A stretch of DNA of 64,000 nt, taken from Marivita sp. GTDB lineage: Bacteria; Pseudomonadota; Alphaproteobacteria; Rhodobacterales; Rhodobacteraceae. Both the position numbers and the translations under genes were made by a program. How positions within the stretch are numbered: position 1 is the first letter of the stretch; each line of letters opens with the position of its first letter. Below, piece after piece: positions 19,216 through 29,220 of this stretch. The notes under the pieces were generated by a model that saw only the letters and a list, made by a program, of their open reading frames with translations, searched no databases and was not told where the DNA came from. The DNA lies in NCBI RefSeq assembly GCF_020055635.1, contig NZ_JAIPUT010000006.1:62001-126000 (forward strand), given 5' to 3'.

Positions 19216-21402
19216 ATGACAGAAAGCCGTCCAGGAGACCTCTTCAAGCCTGGCGACCTGGTGAACAACACCTACCGCGTCGAAGCACTCCTGGGGCGCG
19301 GCGGCACATCAGACGTGTACCGGGCCCGCTCGGAAATCACCGGTCGTCTCGTCGCCCTGAAGGTTCTGAAATCGGAATTTTCGACGAACGAGGATTATCT
19401 TCTCCTGCTCACGCGGGAAGAAGCCATGCGCGAGATCCGGCATGATGCGATTGTCCGGTATTCGGAAAACCACCGCACCGCGGATGGGCATGTCTATCTC
19501 TTGATCGATTATGTCGATGGTCCGGGGATGGACAAGAAGCTCAAGGAAGGGCCGATGTCCGCTGATGATCTGCTGGTCATCTGCCGGCGGGTCGCCGAGG
19601 GGCTGCAAGCCGCGCATGAGCGCAAGATCTTCCACCGCGACCTGTCGCCCGACAACATCATCCTGCGCGACGGCGATCCTGCACAGGCGGTGATCATCGA
19701 TTTCGGCATCGCCAAGGACACCAATCCAGGCGCCGAGACCATCGTCGGCAACGAGTTTGCCGGGAAATACGCCTATGCCGCGCCAGAGCAGCTGTCGGGC
19801 ATGACCGATGCCCGAACGGACATCTATTCGCTCGGGGCGTCGCTGCTGGCGAATTTCCGGGGCAAGGCGCCGGATGTCGGTCGCAACCCGATGGAGGTCG
19901 TGCGCAAGAAGTCCGAAACACTCGATACCGAGGGCGTCCCAGAGCCTCTCAAGGCGCTTCTGGACAAGATGACGAACCCGAACCCGGACGAGCGTTTCGA
20001 AAGCGCCGCCGCGGTGCTTGCGGCGCTGGACGGTGAGAAATTCGATCCGCCCGAGACCGATACCCTTTCGGACGAGACCGTGATCGCACCGATCGCTGCG
20101 GCGGCCAAGGCCGCGTCCCAGCCGAAGGCCGAGATCATCGCAGGTGGCGCATCCGCCCCTCCCCCGAAAGCCAAGGCGACGAAAGATTCCGGGAAAAGCG
20201 GCATGTTGATCCCGCTCGTCCTTGGTGGCATGGTTGCCGCCGGGGTGGCGGGGGCCTTTGCGCTGGGGCTGTTTTCGTCGGCCCCTGCCCTGCCTGTTGC
20301 CGAGCCCTACCGATTGTCGGTCGCCAAGGCCAGGGACTCCGCTCCGCGCGCCGTGGGCTTCGTGCCAAGCGAAGAGATCGCCTCCGATCTTCGGGAACAG
20401 ATGCAGGCCCTGGACGGAAGTTTCGACCTGACGCTTGCCAGTGGCGCGATTTCGGAAAGCTGGGGGCTGGATGTACTGGCCGTGGTCGATGCGATCGACG
20501 ACATGGAAACCTGGCGCGTGTCGCTCTCGGGGAACATCGCCGAGGTCGAGGGATCGACCACAAGCAGACCGATCTACGACCAGGTTCAGGCGGCCTTCGA
20601 CGCCGGGATCATGGGCGCGCTGAGCGGCGAGCCGTCGCTGATCCTGGATGGCATCATCCTCGCGCCCGACCAGCTTGACCCGATCCTCAACACCTTCGCC
20701 GATTGCGGCCCGCTTGCCCTGGCCAACCGGCCGGTTGCGGGATACGGGCCCGAAAGCCCGATCACGATCCGCGGAGTGTTGTCCAGCGGGCAAAGTCGCG
20801 ATGCCCTGGCGAATGCCATGTCACCGGTGATCGGCGATCGACCACTCAACCTTGATGTCGACATCCTGAACACGACGCTGTGCCTGATCGAAAGCGTGAT
20901 GCCCAAGGCGCCGACAAGCGCCATCGACGTTGCCTTCTATCAAGGCGATCAGGCCAACAACCCGAACCCGACAGGAGCCTTCTTGGTCGGCGAAAACCCC
21001 GTCATCGACATTGAACTGCCCGCAGACATCACCGACGGGTACCTGTCCGTTTCCGTGCTGGACGTGTCAGGGAACGTGTTTCACCTTCTGCCCAACCTGA
21101 ACCGGGCCGATCATTCCGTCGCGGCGTTGCGGGACGGCACAGAGGGGTCGATGTCGGTCCGGGTCGCCTATTCGATCGAAGAGGCGCAGCAGACCGGCGG
21201 ATTGGCGTTCCGCGTTGACGACTCGACCTTGGGCAAATCCAAGATCCTCGTCATTCATTCGAGCGAACCGCTGTTCAACGAAATGCGCCCGACCAGTGAA
21301 TCCGCATCGAGCTATGCCGAGGCGATCCTCACGCAGGAGCGCAACGCCGCCTCGCGCATCTATTCCCTCGACAGTCGTATCCTGGAAACGCTGTCCCAGT
21401 GA
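19216..21402 (+). CDS. ppkA: T6SS-associated Ser/Thr protein kinase PpkA with periplasmic C-terminal module
   Basis: 728 residues. The cytoplasmic kinase domain has LGRGGTSDVYRA, lysine K49 in VALKVLK, HRDLSPDN (D142) and IDFGIAKD (162-164). An Ala/Pro linker leads to one membrane segment at about 330-352. The periplasmic part ends in a DUF4384-like segment (SVSVLDVSGNVFHLLPN). PpkA phosphorylates the Fha protein to switch the T6SS on in Pseudomonas and Agrobacterium. It converges on pppA, the opposing phosphatase. The C-terminal module resembles that of the protein at 48046-49769. Confidence 0.92.
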   Translation: MTESRPGDLFKPGDLVNNTYRVEALLGRGGTSDVYRARSEITGRLVALKVLKSEFSTNEDYLLLLTREEAMREIRHDAIVRYSENHRTADGHVYLLIDYVDGPGMDKKLKEGPMSADDLLVICRRVAEGLQAAHERKIFHRDLSPDNIILRDGDPAQAVIIDFGIAKDTNPGAETIVGNEFAGKYAYAAPEQLSGMTDARTDIYSLGASLLANFRGKAPDVGRNPMEVVRKKSETLDTEGVPEPLKALLDKMTNPNPDERFESAAAVLAALDGEKFDPPETDTLSDETVIAPIAAAAKAASQPKAEIIAGGASAPPPKAKATKDSGKSGMLIPLVLGGMVAAGVAGAFALGLFSSAPALPVAEPYRLSVAKARDSAPRAVGFVPSEEIASDLREQMQALDGSFDLTLASGAISESWGLDVLAVVDAIDDMETWRVSLSGNIAEVEGSTTSRPIYDQVQAAFDAGIMGALSGEPSLILDGIILAPDQLDPILNTFADCGPLALANRPVAGYGPESPITIRGVLSSGQSRDALANAMSPVIGDRPLNLDVDILNTTLCLIESVMPKAPTSAIDVAFYQGDQANNPNPTGAFLVGENPVIDIELPADITDGYLSVSVLDVSGNVFHLLPNLNRADHSVAALRDGTEGSMSVRVAYSIEEAQQTGGLAFRVDDSTLGKSKILVIHSSEPLFNEMRPTSESASSYAEAILTQERNAASRIYSLDSRILETLSQ

Positions 21403-21420
21403 TCCGGGGCCAGCGGCCGG

Positions 21421-22146
21421 TCAGGTCACGTCGACCACGATCACCGTGATGTTGTCCGCGCCGCCGCCGTTCAGGGCAATCTGGATCAGGCGGTCCACCA
21501 CGGTTTCAAGCGGTTCGTGATTCATCACGTCTTCAATCATCCGGAACGTCGCGTATTTGGTGAGCCCGTCCGAGCACAGAAGGAAACGGTCGCCCGGTTC
21601 GACCGCGCCCCGCACCTTGTCGAGTTCGAGCGTTTCACCCACGCCGACGGCCCGCGTGATCGCGTTCGACTGGGGATGATGCTCGGCTTCGTCCCATGTC
21701 ATCTGACCGGATTCGACAAGCGTTGCGACCAGTGAATGATCGGCCGTCAGCATCTGGATTTCACGGTCACGAAGGCGGTAGATGCGGCTGTCACCGGCCC
21801 AGATACCGACGAAATGCGAATTGGCCAGCATGAGGCTCGCCACGGTTGCGCCGATCGTTGTCACGCCACGGGCCGCCGCCTCATCCCGGATCAGGTCATG
21901 CGCCTTGTGGATGGCGTGACGCAGGGCATGCATCCGTTCGGTCGCGGGCAGGTTCGGTTCGATCGTGGCGATCATGTCGGTGATCAACCGACTGGCATAG
22001 TCGCCCGCCGCGTGCCCGCCCATGCCATCGGACACGACCCAGATATTCTGTTCGGGCAGAGCAAGAACCGAGTCCTCGTTCACCTTTCTCTTGAGACCGA
22101 CATGACTGCGGGCGCTGAAACGGATCTGTGGGGCAACGACATTCAT
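21421..22146 (-). CDS. pppA: PP2C-family protein phosphatase PppA
   Basis: A 241-residue metal-dependent Ser/Thr phosphatase with the full PP2C motif set: VNEDS, VSDGMGGHAAG, GDSRIYRLRD, CSDGLTKY and GGADNITVIVV. It would dephosphorylate targets of PpkA and switch the T6SS off. ATG 22146 overlaps the tagF stop as ATGA, which decides between several near starts. It is the last gene of the T6SS run. In Agrobacterium TagF and PppA are fused; here they are separate but coupled. Confidence 0.92.
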   Translation of the reverse strand: MNVVAPQIRFSARSHVGLKRKVNEDSVLALPEQNIWVVSDGMGGHAAGDYASRLITDMIATIEPNLPATERMHALRHAIHKAHDLIRDEAAARGVTTIGATVASLMLANSHFVGIWAGDSRIYRLRDREIQMLTADHSLVATLVESGQMTWDEAEHHPQSNAITRAVGVGETLELDKVRGAVEPGDRFLLCSDGLTKYATFRMIEDVMNHEPLETVVDRLIQIALNGGGADNITVIVVDVT

Positions 22147-22826
22147 GAAATGCATTCTCTCCAAAGATCGGCGTCCAGATCGAACAAACCTTGCATGTTC
22201 GATCCGTCCGGTAAACCGTTACAGACCATGAGGCGCGTGTCCTCTTCCATCGTCGTGCTCCAGATCGTCGGAGCGTCGAAGGATTTTCCCAGCATTTCCG
22301 CCGCCAGGATCGTCGTGACCTGCGCCATATCGCGACCCTTGCACGATATCGAGGCCCCCGGTGCGACCCGGCACTGCGCGGATTCTGGCGCGCCGGACAG
22401 GGCGAGCGTGGACAGCTTGTCTGCCAGCATGTCCTTGCTGATGTCCTCGTCGAGCACGGACAGCGACACGGTTTCCAGCTCCTGAAAAAGATCGGACTGA
22501 TGGAAATGCGTGCGCAGGGCCGACGCCATGTCCGGCAGAGGCGCCATCAGTGTCAGGGGAAAGCGCCGGCCCACGCGATCCACCGACGGCATCAGCACAC
22601 CCAGGATGGCCGCCGGGCCTGCGACGCCGGGTGACAGGCAGAACCGCCAGATCGGCACGGACATGTAAAGCCCGTCCCAGCGCGGCCCGTAGCCATGCGC
22701 CCCCGACACCAGGCAGCGCTGCAACCATTCATCCCAGACCGACGCGAAACCCGGCGGCGCGTTGATCCTGAAGAAATCCCCGACCGAGGGAATCTTGCCG
22801 AACGCTCCGAACGTCCCGGAGGGCAT
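22143..22826 (-). CDS. tagF: T6SS accessory protein TagF
   Basis: A 227-residue TagF/ImpM-family protein with the expected N-terminus TFGAFGKIPSVGDFFRI and a WDEWLQRCL segment. TagF is a post-translational repressor of T6SS activity in Pseudomonas and Agrobacterium, acting through Fha. ATG 22826 overlaps the tssM stop (ATGA); the longer frame upstream lies inside tssM and is discarded. Coupled to pppA at its other end. Confidence 0.9.
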   Translation of the reverse strand: MPSGTFGAFGKIPSVGDFFRINAPPGFASVWDEWLQRCLVSGAHGYGPRWDGLYMSVPIWRFCLSPGVAGPAAILGVLMPSVDRVGRRFPLTLMAPLPDMASALRTHFHQSDLFQELETVSLSVLDEDISKDMLADKLSTLALSGAPESAQCRVAPGASISCKGRDMAQVTTILAAEMLGKSFDAPTIWSTTMEEDTRLMVCNGLPDGSNMQGLFDLDADLWRECIS

Positions 22827-25800
22827 CAGAACGTCTTCGGGCAGCTGAACTTCGACAGCGCCGGCAGCGCAAACGGATTCAAGACGGATCCGGCCTGAAG
22901 TTGGAAAATCGAAATGCGTCCTCCGACATTGAAAATGACGCGCTTGCGGTCGGCCACGTTGGTCCGGCGCACCTCTGCCGCGTCGAGCAGTCGGAACCAT
23001 GCCCAAGGACCGTCTTTCTGCAAGGTGCTTTCAACATTCTGCGCAAGCGGCGCAAACGTCACCCGCGCCAGCCCGACGCCGCCGGGCCAGTCCAGAGCGA
23101 CAGGGGTCGGTGCGCCGCCCCGATGCGCAAACGGCACCTGCTTGCCATGGATCTCGAGCATGACCGACTCTGCCTTGGGGTCCAAAGCCTGCGGCAGCAT
23201 CTGGAACTGGATGTTCGGCGCGGCACCGCCAGCGAAAAACGCATCGCGGATTTCGGCGGCGTATTGAAGCTGTTCCAGCACTGCGGGGCTGATGCCGAGA
23301 TCGACCTCGTTCACCTGTTTCCACGACCAGGGCCGCGTCCGGGTGTCGATATATTGAAGCAGGTTCTCGTTGACGAAACTGTCGATCAACCCGGCCGGGC
23401 CGAACAGTTTCTGGAAGTCGGCGATGGCCACATCCGCAGCGGCCCGACGGTTGAAGGGGTACCTGTCGCTCAGCGCTTGCTGGCAGAACGGCAGGACGGT
23501 CGATTGCCACCGCGCGTTGAGGCCCGAGCGGGTGTTGTCCGACGTGATCCCGGACGACCCCGTGGCGATCTGCGTCGCCCAGCGCTCGAGAGGCCCATCC
23601 GCGCGGGCAGCGGCCTCCTGGAACCTCTGGATCGCGGCACCGCCTTCATTGCTGACCGAGGATCCCGAAAAGCTCATCTTGTTGAGTTCCTGGTAGAGTT
23701 CGGTCAGCAGGCCGATCAGTTCGTCAAGCTGCGACGGCAATCCGGGTTCGGGCGCCTCGGTCAACTGGTGCAACCAACCGAAGCGTTCCGCGACATAAAA
23801 GCCAGGCGGTTGCGGCGCCGGTTCGCCGGCCGCGTTGGCGTTCTTCGACAGCGCTTCGAGCAGCAACCGGGTCCGGACACTGGTCTGTCGCAATACGTCC
23901 CGTTCCGCGATATTGCCGACATCCGCCGCCAATTCCCCGGTGCCACCGGACCGGTCTTCGGTCAGGCGGGTTTCTTCCGAGATCGCCTCGAGCAGGTTCA
24001 CGATCGGCGATGTCGGCCCCGACAGGACATTCGTCACCTCGACCGCGTGGCTCAGGGATTCCATCGGGATGATGTCGACATCGCCAAGCACCGCATCGTA
24101 CTGCGCGATGAAGTCGTTGTAATACAGGTCCAGCACATCACGGCTCAGGGCAGCCAGCGCCTGTTCCGTCTGCTCGGCCTCGCCACGCGGACCAAGCACC
24201 CAGCTTTCGCGCTGGATGCGGGCGGCGACGCCAAGCGCCTCCCCCAGGAACACCTCGTTGAAGCCGTTATAGGTGAAGATGCCGTCCACCCCGTCGGTCA
24301 GCGGCTTGCCCGACGATCTGACCAGCACCCGCGACACGGCAGGGCCACCGGCATCGGTGATCCGCCATTTCGGCAGCGCAACCGCAGCCGGGCTGTTGAT
24401 GATGCCGTTATAGACACGCTGTGCCAAGGGCATCTCGGACAGGAGCGTCTGAACCTGTTCCACCAACGGGCCGTTCAGTTCGATCTGCTGCATCGGCTGG
24501 TCGAGAAGCGCATTCAGATGCATCGCCAGGTCCTGGCGGAATTCCTCGCGTCCTGGACCCGGGAAGGAAAGCTCCCAGTCGATGAGCATCCATTCGTCCA
24601 CGAGATCCTGGTTCATCGGCCCCTGCAAGCCGAGCATGAGATAGATCTTCAGCGCCTCGTACAGGATCTCGGGGTTGTTCATGTTGCCGCTGATCTGTTC
24701 TTCCAGACGCAGCAACAGGCGCGGCAGCAACCGCTGGTTCAACGCCCGCCGGTAGGTCTGGGCCGCCTGCGATCCGATCACGTCACCCTGGTAGAGACCA
24801 TAGGTGAGGCGCCGGTCGGGAGCCGGGTCGGAAATGGTCGGGTTGGCGGGCATGTCGCGCAGCACGTTGAGCGCGGCCACGACGGGCACCAGGTCCGTAT
24901 CGCCGATCGGACTGCCCGGAAGGGCGGACGCGGCGCCGGTATACTCTGTCACATGCGCATTGGCCTGCGCGACGAGGTCGCTGTTGCCCTGGAAAGACCG
25001 CACCAGAAGCGCGCCGGTGCCGGTCGCCACCATGATCGTGGCGATGATGGCAGCCCATTTGGTGATCTTGTAACGCCGTTCGACCTTGTCATCGGCCGAC
25101 ACCAGTCCAGCTTCGGGAAAGATCACACCCTCAAAGAGGCGCGTCAGGAAATACGAGCGCCCGGCCCCCTGCCCGGTTCCGATGGCCTGCCGCCCGATGC
25201 CGAAGGTCCGCGCCATGCTCAGCATGAGACGGTCGATTGGCGTGCCTTCCTGCGTGCCGGAGGTGAAGTAGACGCCGCGCAGCATCTGCCGATGCTGATA
25301 GCGGTTTTCCTGGAACACCTCGGTCAGAAACGCCTTGGCGACGCTGCGCATCGACGCCACCTGCGACGGGAAACCCGCCACCAGCGTGCGCCGTTGCGGA
25401 TCGGATTCCGCCTGCATGCGTTCGAGCGACTGCGCGTTGAGCCGCTCAAGCAGTCCGGCGAATTCCTCGTCGAACCCGCCGACCGGAGACGCTTCGGATT
25501 TGCCCTGCTCAAGAGGGAAGGTGAAGCCCCAGACCTGTTCGCGGTCTTCCTTGCCGAGATTGTCGTGGAACTCGGTGAAACCTGCGATCAGGTCGGCCTT
25601 GGTGAACAGGACGTAAACCGGGAAGCGCACGCCCAGCTTTTCGCGCAGCTCGGTCAAGCGGGCACGCACCGCGGCGGCGTGGCCGCGCTGGGTGATCTCG
25701 TCCTGCAAGGCGAGGTCGCTGAGGCTGATCGCGATGATCGCCCCGTTGATCGGTTGCCGTTTGCGGAATTTCTTCAAAAGGCCAAGGAAGCCGATCCAGG

Positions 25801-26383
25801 CCGCGTTGTCGGCCTGCGCGTCGCTTTCCTGCGTCGTGTAGCGCCCCGCCGTGTCGATCAGCACCGCGTTGTTGGTGAACCACCAGTCGCAATTGCGCGT
25901 CCCGCCGACGCCGCCGATGGCCGTCTTGCCCATCTCGTCGGCCAAGGGAAACTGCAGGCCGGAATTGACGATGGCGGTGGTCTTGCCGGCCCCCGGCGGG
26001 CCGATCATGATGTACCACGGCAATTCGTTCAGATGTTTGCGCCCGTTCTTGGACTTGCGCAACGCCGCCATCGCCGTCTTGAGCTTGTCGCGCAATTCGG
26101 TGATTTCGCCAGCCGCGACATCATCCCCAGTCTCGACACTCGCGGCGATCTCTTCGGTCATCGCCTTTTCGCGCCGTCGCCGCAGCAGGAAGATCGTCAG
26201 GCCGATGCCGCCGAAGACAAGCGCAAAGACCCCCACCAGCAAGAGTCGCGAGAGGACGGTGCCAAGCGGACGGGATTGATCGTTGCCGATCAGCGGACCC
26301 AGGTACCAGACAAGCAGCGACAGCGCGAGCGCCGCAAAGAACAGGCCAAAATAGACGGATGTGAAAAATCGTAGAAACTTCAT
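22826..26383 (-). CDS. tssM: T6SS membrane complex protein TssM (IcmF)
   Basis: 1185 residues, the standard size. Two N-terminal membrane helices (residues ~5-30 and 45-67) are followed by a cytoplasmic GTPase-like domain with Walker A GPPGAGKT (128-135) and a long periplasmic part after a third helix near 450 (WAAIIATIMVATGTGALLV). TssM spans the envelope and with TssL forms the docking base. The P-loop is intact. The stop overlaps tagF and the start overlaps the tssL stop (ATGA). No TssJ lipoprotein gene is present to cap it at the outer membrane. Confidence 0.96.
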   Translation of the reverse strand: MKFLRFFTSVYFGLFFAALALSLLVWYLGPLIGNDQSRPLGTVLSRLLLVGVFALVFGGIGLTIFLLRRRREKAMTEEIAASVETGDDVAAGEITELRDKLKTAMAALRKSKNGRKHLNELPWYIMIGPPGAGKTTAIVNSGLQFPLADEMGKTAIGGVGGTRNCDWWFTNNAVLIDTAGRYTTQESDAQADNAAWIGFLGLLKKFRKRQPINGAIIAISLSDLALQDEITQRGHAAAVRARLTELREKLGVRFPVYVLFTKADLIAGFTEFHDNLGKEDREQVWGFTFPLEQGKSEASPVGGFDEEFAGLLERLNAQSLERMQAESDPQRRTLVAGFPSQVASMRSVAKAFLTEVFQENRYQHRQMLRGVYFTSGTQEGTPIDRLMLSMARTFGIGRQAIGTGQGAGRSYFLTRLFEGVIFPEAGLVSADDKVERRYKITKWAAIIATIMVATGTGALLVRSFQGNSDLVAQANAHVTEYTGAASALPGSPIGDTDLVPVVAALNVLRDMPANPTISDPAPDRRLTYGLYQGDVIGSQAAQTYRRALNQRLLPRLLLRLEEQISGNMNNPEILYEALKIYLMLGLQGPMNQDLVDEWMLIDWELSFPGPGREEFRQDLAMHLNALLDQPMQQIELNGPLVEQVQTLLSEMPLAQRVYNGIINSPAAVALPKWRITDAGGPAVSRVLVRSSGKPLTDGVDGIFTYNGFNEVFLGEALGVAARIQRESWVLGPRGEAEQTEQALAALSRDVLDLYYNDFIAQYDAVLGDVDIIPMESLSHAVEVTNVLSGPTSPIVNLLEAISEETRLTEDRSGGTGELAADVGNIAERDVLRQTSVRTRLLLEALSKNANAAGEPAPQPPGFYVAERFGWLHQLTEAPEPGLPSQLDELIGLLTELYQELNKMSFSGSSVSNEGGAAIQRFQEAAARADGPLERWATQIATGSSGITSDNTRSGLNARWQSTVLPFCQQALSDRYPFNRRAAADVAIADFQKLFGPAGLIDSFVNENLLQYIDTRTRPWSWKQVNEVDLGISPAVLEQLQYAAEIRDAFFAGGAAPNIQFQMLPQALDPKAESVMLEIHGKQVPFAHRGGAPTPVALDWPGGVGLARVTFAPLAQNVESTLQKDGPWAWFRLLDAAEVRRTNVADRKRVIFNVGGRISIFQLQAGSVLNPFALPALSKFSCPKTF

Positions 26384-27828
26384 GACTCCCGCTCCTGGAT
26401 CAGAACGACCTCGATGCGTCGGTTCATGGCCCGCCCTTCGCTTGTGGCGTTGTCGGCAATCGGCTCTGCATCGGCCCGGCCCTCGGCGCTGAGCCTCGCG
26501 TCGTCGTCGATGGCGTCGGCCATGGAACTCATCACCGACTTGGCGCGCGCCAACGACAGGTGCATGTTCGACGGAAAACGCGAGGTCCGGATCGGGACAT
26601 TGTCGGAATGTCCCACCACGATGACCTTTCCCGGCTCGCCATTCAGGGCTTCTGCAACCCGTGCGATCGGGACCCGGAAGCTTTCGATCAGAGAATCCGA
26701 CCCCGACCCGAACATGCCGGACCCGGCGATGCGAATGACCAGCGTGTTGCCCTTGCCGAAAACATTCACAAGGCCCTCGTCGATTTCCGGCTTCAGGAAA
26801 GAGGCGACCTTTTCAAGCTGCACTTCCTTGGTGTCGATCGGCGGAGGTGGTGGGGGTGGCGCGCGGCGCTCAAGCTCTGCAACCGGTCCGGCATCGATGA
26901 TCGAAAGCTGGCCGATCAGGTTTTCAGTGCGATTGGACAAGACATAGCTGAGGCTGGCAAATTCGCTCACCAGCAGGACCGCCATCGCGCCCAGCGCGAT
27001 CCAGACCGGCTTCCACGCCGACAAGGCGCGGTAGGGTTTCTCAACACCCTTCCAGTTTGGTGACAGATCGCGTTCGAGCGCGCCGCGCTGGTTGCGGATC
27101 AACGAGGCCAGCCCCGCCCTGATGCGCGCGTGTTTGTCCGGTCCGCCCTGGTCGACGCGAAGGCGCCCCTCGAACCCAAGCGAGAGACACATGTACATGA
27201 ATTCCAGCAGGTCGATATTGTTGGCAGGTTCCTTTTCCAGCCGTGCAAGAAGGTCATAAAAGCGGTCGCCCCCCACGGTCTCGCGGTGGAAGGTACCCAC
27301 CATGGATTGCAGACCCCAGCTTGACTGACCGCCCCAGGGCGTGTTCAGCACCACGTCGTCGAGCGTCGCACAGAGCGAATAGCGCGCGGCCTTGACGGTC
27401 TGGGCCGGGATGCCCGCTTGCAGCGCCCGGTTCTCGAACGCCCGCACCTCGGATACCACCGACTGGCGCAGCTTGTCCGCGTCCATGTGCTGCGCCCTGT
27501 TGCGGATGCGGCTGATCAACGAAAAAAGCGGCGCGGCACAGGCGTTGAGCCGGTTCATCCCGGTGAGCACCTGCTCGGGGGCGTCCTGCTGGCTGCGCGG
27601 AGCCTGTCCTGCCTGGCCCTGTGCGGCGGGCGCGACCGGAATGCCGAAAGTGTCAAGCGCCGGTTCCGGCGCTGTCGGCGCAGATGGGTGCACCGGAGGC
27701 TGCGCGGGCGCCGCCGGCTGCGCGTAGGGCGGCGGAGCCTGAGGCACCGAACGACGACCGCCCGGATTCGGTTTGATCACGGTCTTGTCGGTGTCATCCG
27801 GTTCGGCAAACGGGTCTTCATCAGACAT
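26380..27828 (-). CDS. tssL: T6SS membrane complex protein TssL with C-terminal OmpA domain
   Basis: 482 residues. A Pro/Ala-rich cytoplasmic head precedes the DotU domain (LNACAAPLFSLISRIRN; YSLCATLDDVVLNTPWG; FYDLLARLEKEP), then one membrane helix near 290, then an OmpA-like peptidoglycan-binding domain (VVGHSDNVPIRTSRFPSN; NRRIEVVL). This is the 'specialised' TssL that holds the complex to the cell wall directly. A polyproline run, PPPPPP, precedes the OmpA part. Confidence 0.95.
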   Translation of the reverse strand: MSDEDPFAEPDDTDKTVIKPNPGGRRSVPQAPPPYAQPAAPAQPPVHPSAPTAPEPALDTFGIPVAPAAQGQAGQAPRSQQDAPEQVLTGMNRLNACAAPLFSLISRIRNRAQHMDADKLRQSVVSEVRAFENRALQAGIPAQTVKAARYSLCATLDDVVLNTPWGGQSSWGLQSMVGTFHRETVGGDRFYDLLARLEKEPANNIDLLEFMYMCLSLGFEGRLRVDQGGPDKHARIRAGLASLIRNQRGALERDLSPNWKGVEKPYRALSAWKPVWIALGAMAVLLVSEFASLSYVLSNRTENLIGQLSIIDAGPVAELERRAPPPPPPPIDTKEVQLEKVASFLKPEIDEGLVNVFGKGNTLVIRIAGSGMFGSGSDSLIESFRVPIARVAEALNGEPGKVIVVGHSDNVPIRTSRFPSNMHLSLARAKSVMSSMADAIDDDARLSAEGRADAEPIADNATSEGRAMNRRIEVVLIQERES

Positions 27829-27842
27829 CGCAGCAGCCTTTT

Positions 27843-29183
27843 CTAGCTATTCCGTATGGCCCACAGCTCCATGTCGAGTCCGGGATATTGTCCTGACACA
27901 TGCACGGCGATGCCACCGGATGTTGTCATTCTGCCCCAGTACGGACTGTCAGCATCAAGTTCAAAATACACTTTTCCCGCCTGATAGGGCACCTGTCGTG
28001 GTGCAACCGGCAGCGGCCTCAGCGTGATGCCCGGCAAGGCCGAATTGACCAGCTGCCGGATTTCTTCCACCGGTCCGATCTTGGACTGGCCCGCAAAATG
28101 GCGTCGAATATCCTCGGCCGGGATCTCGGCCTTGACCGCCAGGACGAAGCCCGCGGTCGACAGAAGCTTGCGATCCGCGATGAGGCCGACACTGATCCCG
28201 TACTTGCGCTCTTCCAAGGCGATATGCACCGCCGATTGTTCGAGAACCGCGCTCAGGTATTGGCGCAGGACACGGATGACCGGCAGGAAGGTTTGCGGCT
28301 GGTCGTCATGCCTGTAGGGCGGAAGCATCGGGGCTTCCTTGGACTCGCTCATGAACGACGCCAGTTCCCCCGCCAGCGCGATGCAGGCGCGATAGACCGT
28401 CTCGGGATGTACATTCTCGATATTGGTGAAATGGCGGAAAAGCGGAAGCGCCTTGTTGACCGTCATCAACAGCAGGAAATCCGAGATGTCCGCCGTCCCC
28501 TTGGCCGGCCCGCTTTCCGACAGCCGACCCGCCAGGGCCTGCATGCGATGCGACAAGAGACCTTCGAGTTCGCTGACGAAGCCGGCAAGGCTTGGCGCGG
28601 CACGGATGTCGACACAGCTCGGGATGAAGGCCCGGTCCAGCACGATTTCCTTGTCGGGACGCACTTCGATGATGCGCGCGATCGGGATCACCAGCATATC
28701 CGCGAGGTCATCGACCTCGAGCGCGAATTGCAGCCGCAGCTTGCCGACACCGATCGTGACGCCCTTCTTGACCGCGCCCATCACGTCGGTGATCTCGATC
28801 TCGGACGGGCGCAGGCGGCTTGCCGAGTTTCCGCTGTCGGCGAGATCGACCTCGGTCGCACCCTGGCGCCGCTGCGGGACCGTCAGGACAACCACGCAAT
28901 CCTTGATGTTTTCGGGCACTTCCAGCGACGGCGGATGATCTTCGGTCTGCGGCACACGAAACACCGTGCCGTCCTGGGTCAGTCCGGCGCAGGACTTGAC
29001 CGCGAATTTCCCGATCTTGAGAGCTTCGTCATCGATTTCCAGTTCGCTGAATCCCCAGGCATAGGGGGTCACGCGACGCGCCAGCCCTGCAACCAGCGCT
29101 TCGGTATAGCGGTCGGCCTGCTGAAAGTGGTGAGGCTGTAGAAAAAGCCCCTCCGTCCACAGCACTTTGTTGTCCCAGGACAC
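27843..29183 (-). CDS. tssK: T6SS baseplate protein TssK
   Basis: 446 residues from GTG 29183, which reads MSWDNKVLWTEGLFLQPHHFQQ, the family N-terminus, and has GGGGGAA six bases upstream. The TTG six codons earlier lacks this support. TssK links the baseplate to the TssLM membrane complex. It lies 14 bases before tssL. Confidence 0.95.
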   Translation of the reverse strand: MSWDNKVLWTEGLFLQPHHFQQADRYTEALVAGLARRVTPYAWGFSELEIDDEALKIGKFAVKSCAGLTQDGTVFRVPQTEDHPPSLEVPENIKDCVVVLTVPQRRQGATEVDLADSGNSASRLRPSEIEITDVMGAVKKGVTIGVGKLRLQFALEVDDLADMLVIPIARIIEVRPDKEIVLDRAFIPSCVDIRAAPSLAGFVSELEGLLSHRMQALAGRLSESGPAKGTADISDFLLLMTVNKALPLFRHFTNIENVHPETVYRACIALAGELASFMSESKEAPMLPPYRHDDQPQTFLPVIRVLRQYLSAVLEQSAVHIALEERKYGISVGLIADRKLLSTAGFVLAVKAEIPAEDIRRHFAGQSKIGPVEEIRQLVNSALPGITLRPLPVAPRQVPYQAGKVYFELDADSPYWGRMTTSGGIAVHVSGQYPGLDMELWAIRNS

Positions 29184-29220
29184 GTAACGTTCCCCCGTCA
29201 ATTTGCGTGCAAGACCACGC

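Noticed and set aside
22901-26374. 1157-codon open frame on the plus strand
   Set aside because: It is antisense to tssM; high-GC coding DNA often leaves the opposite frame open. The product is low-complexity, rich in Arg, Gly, His and Asp, without domains.
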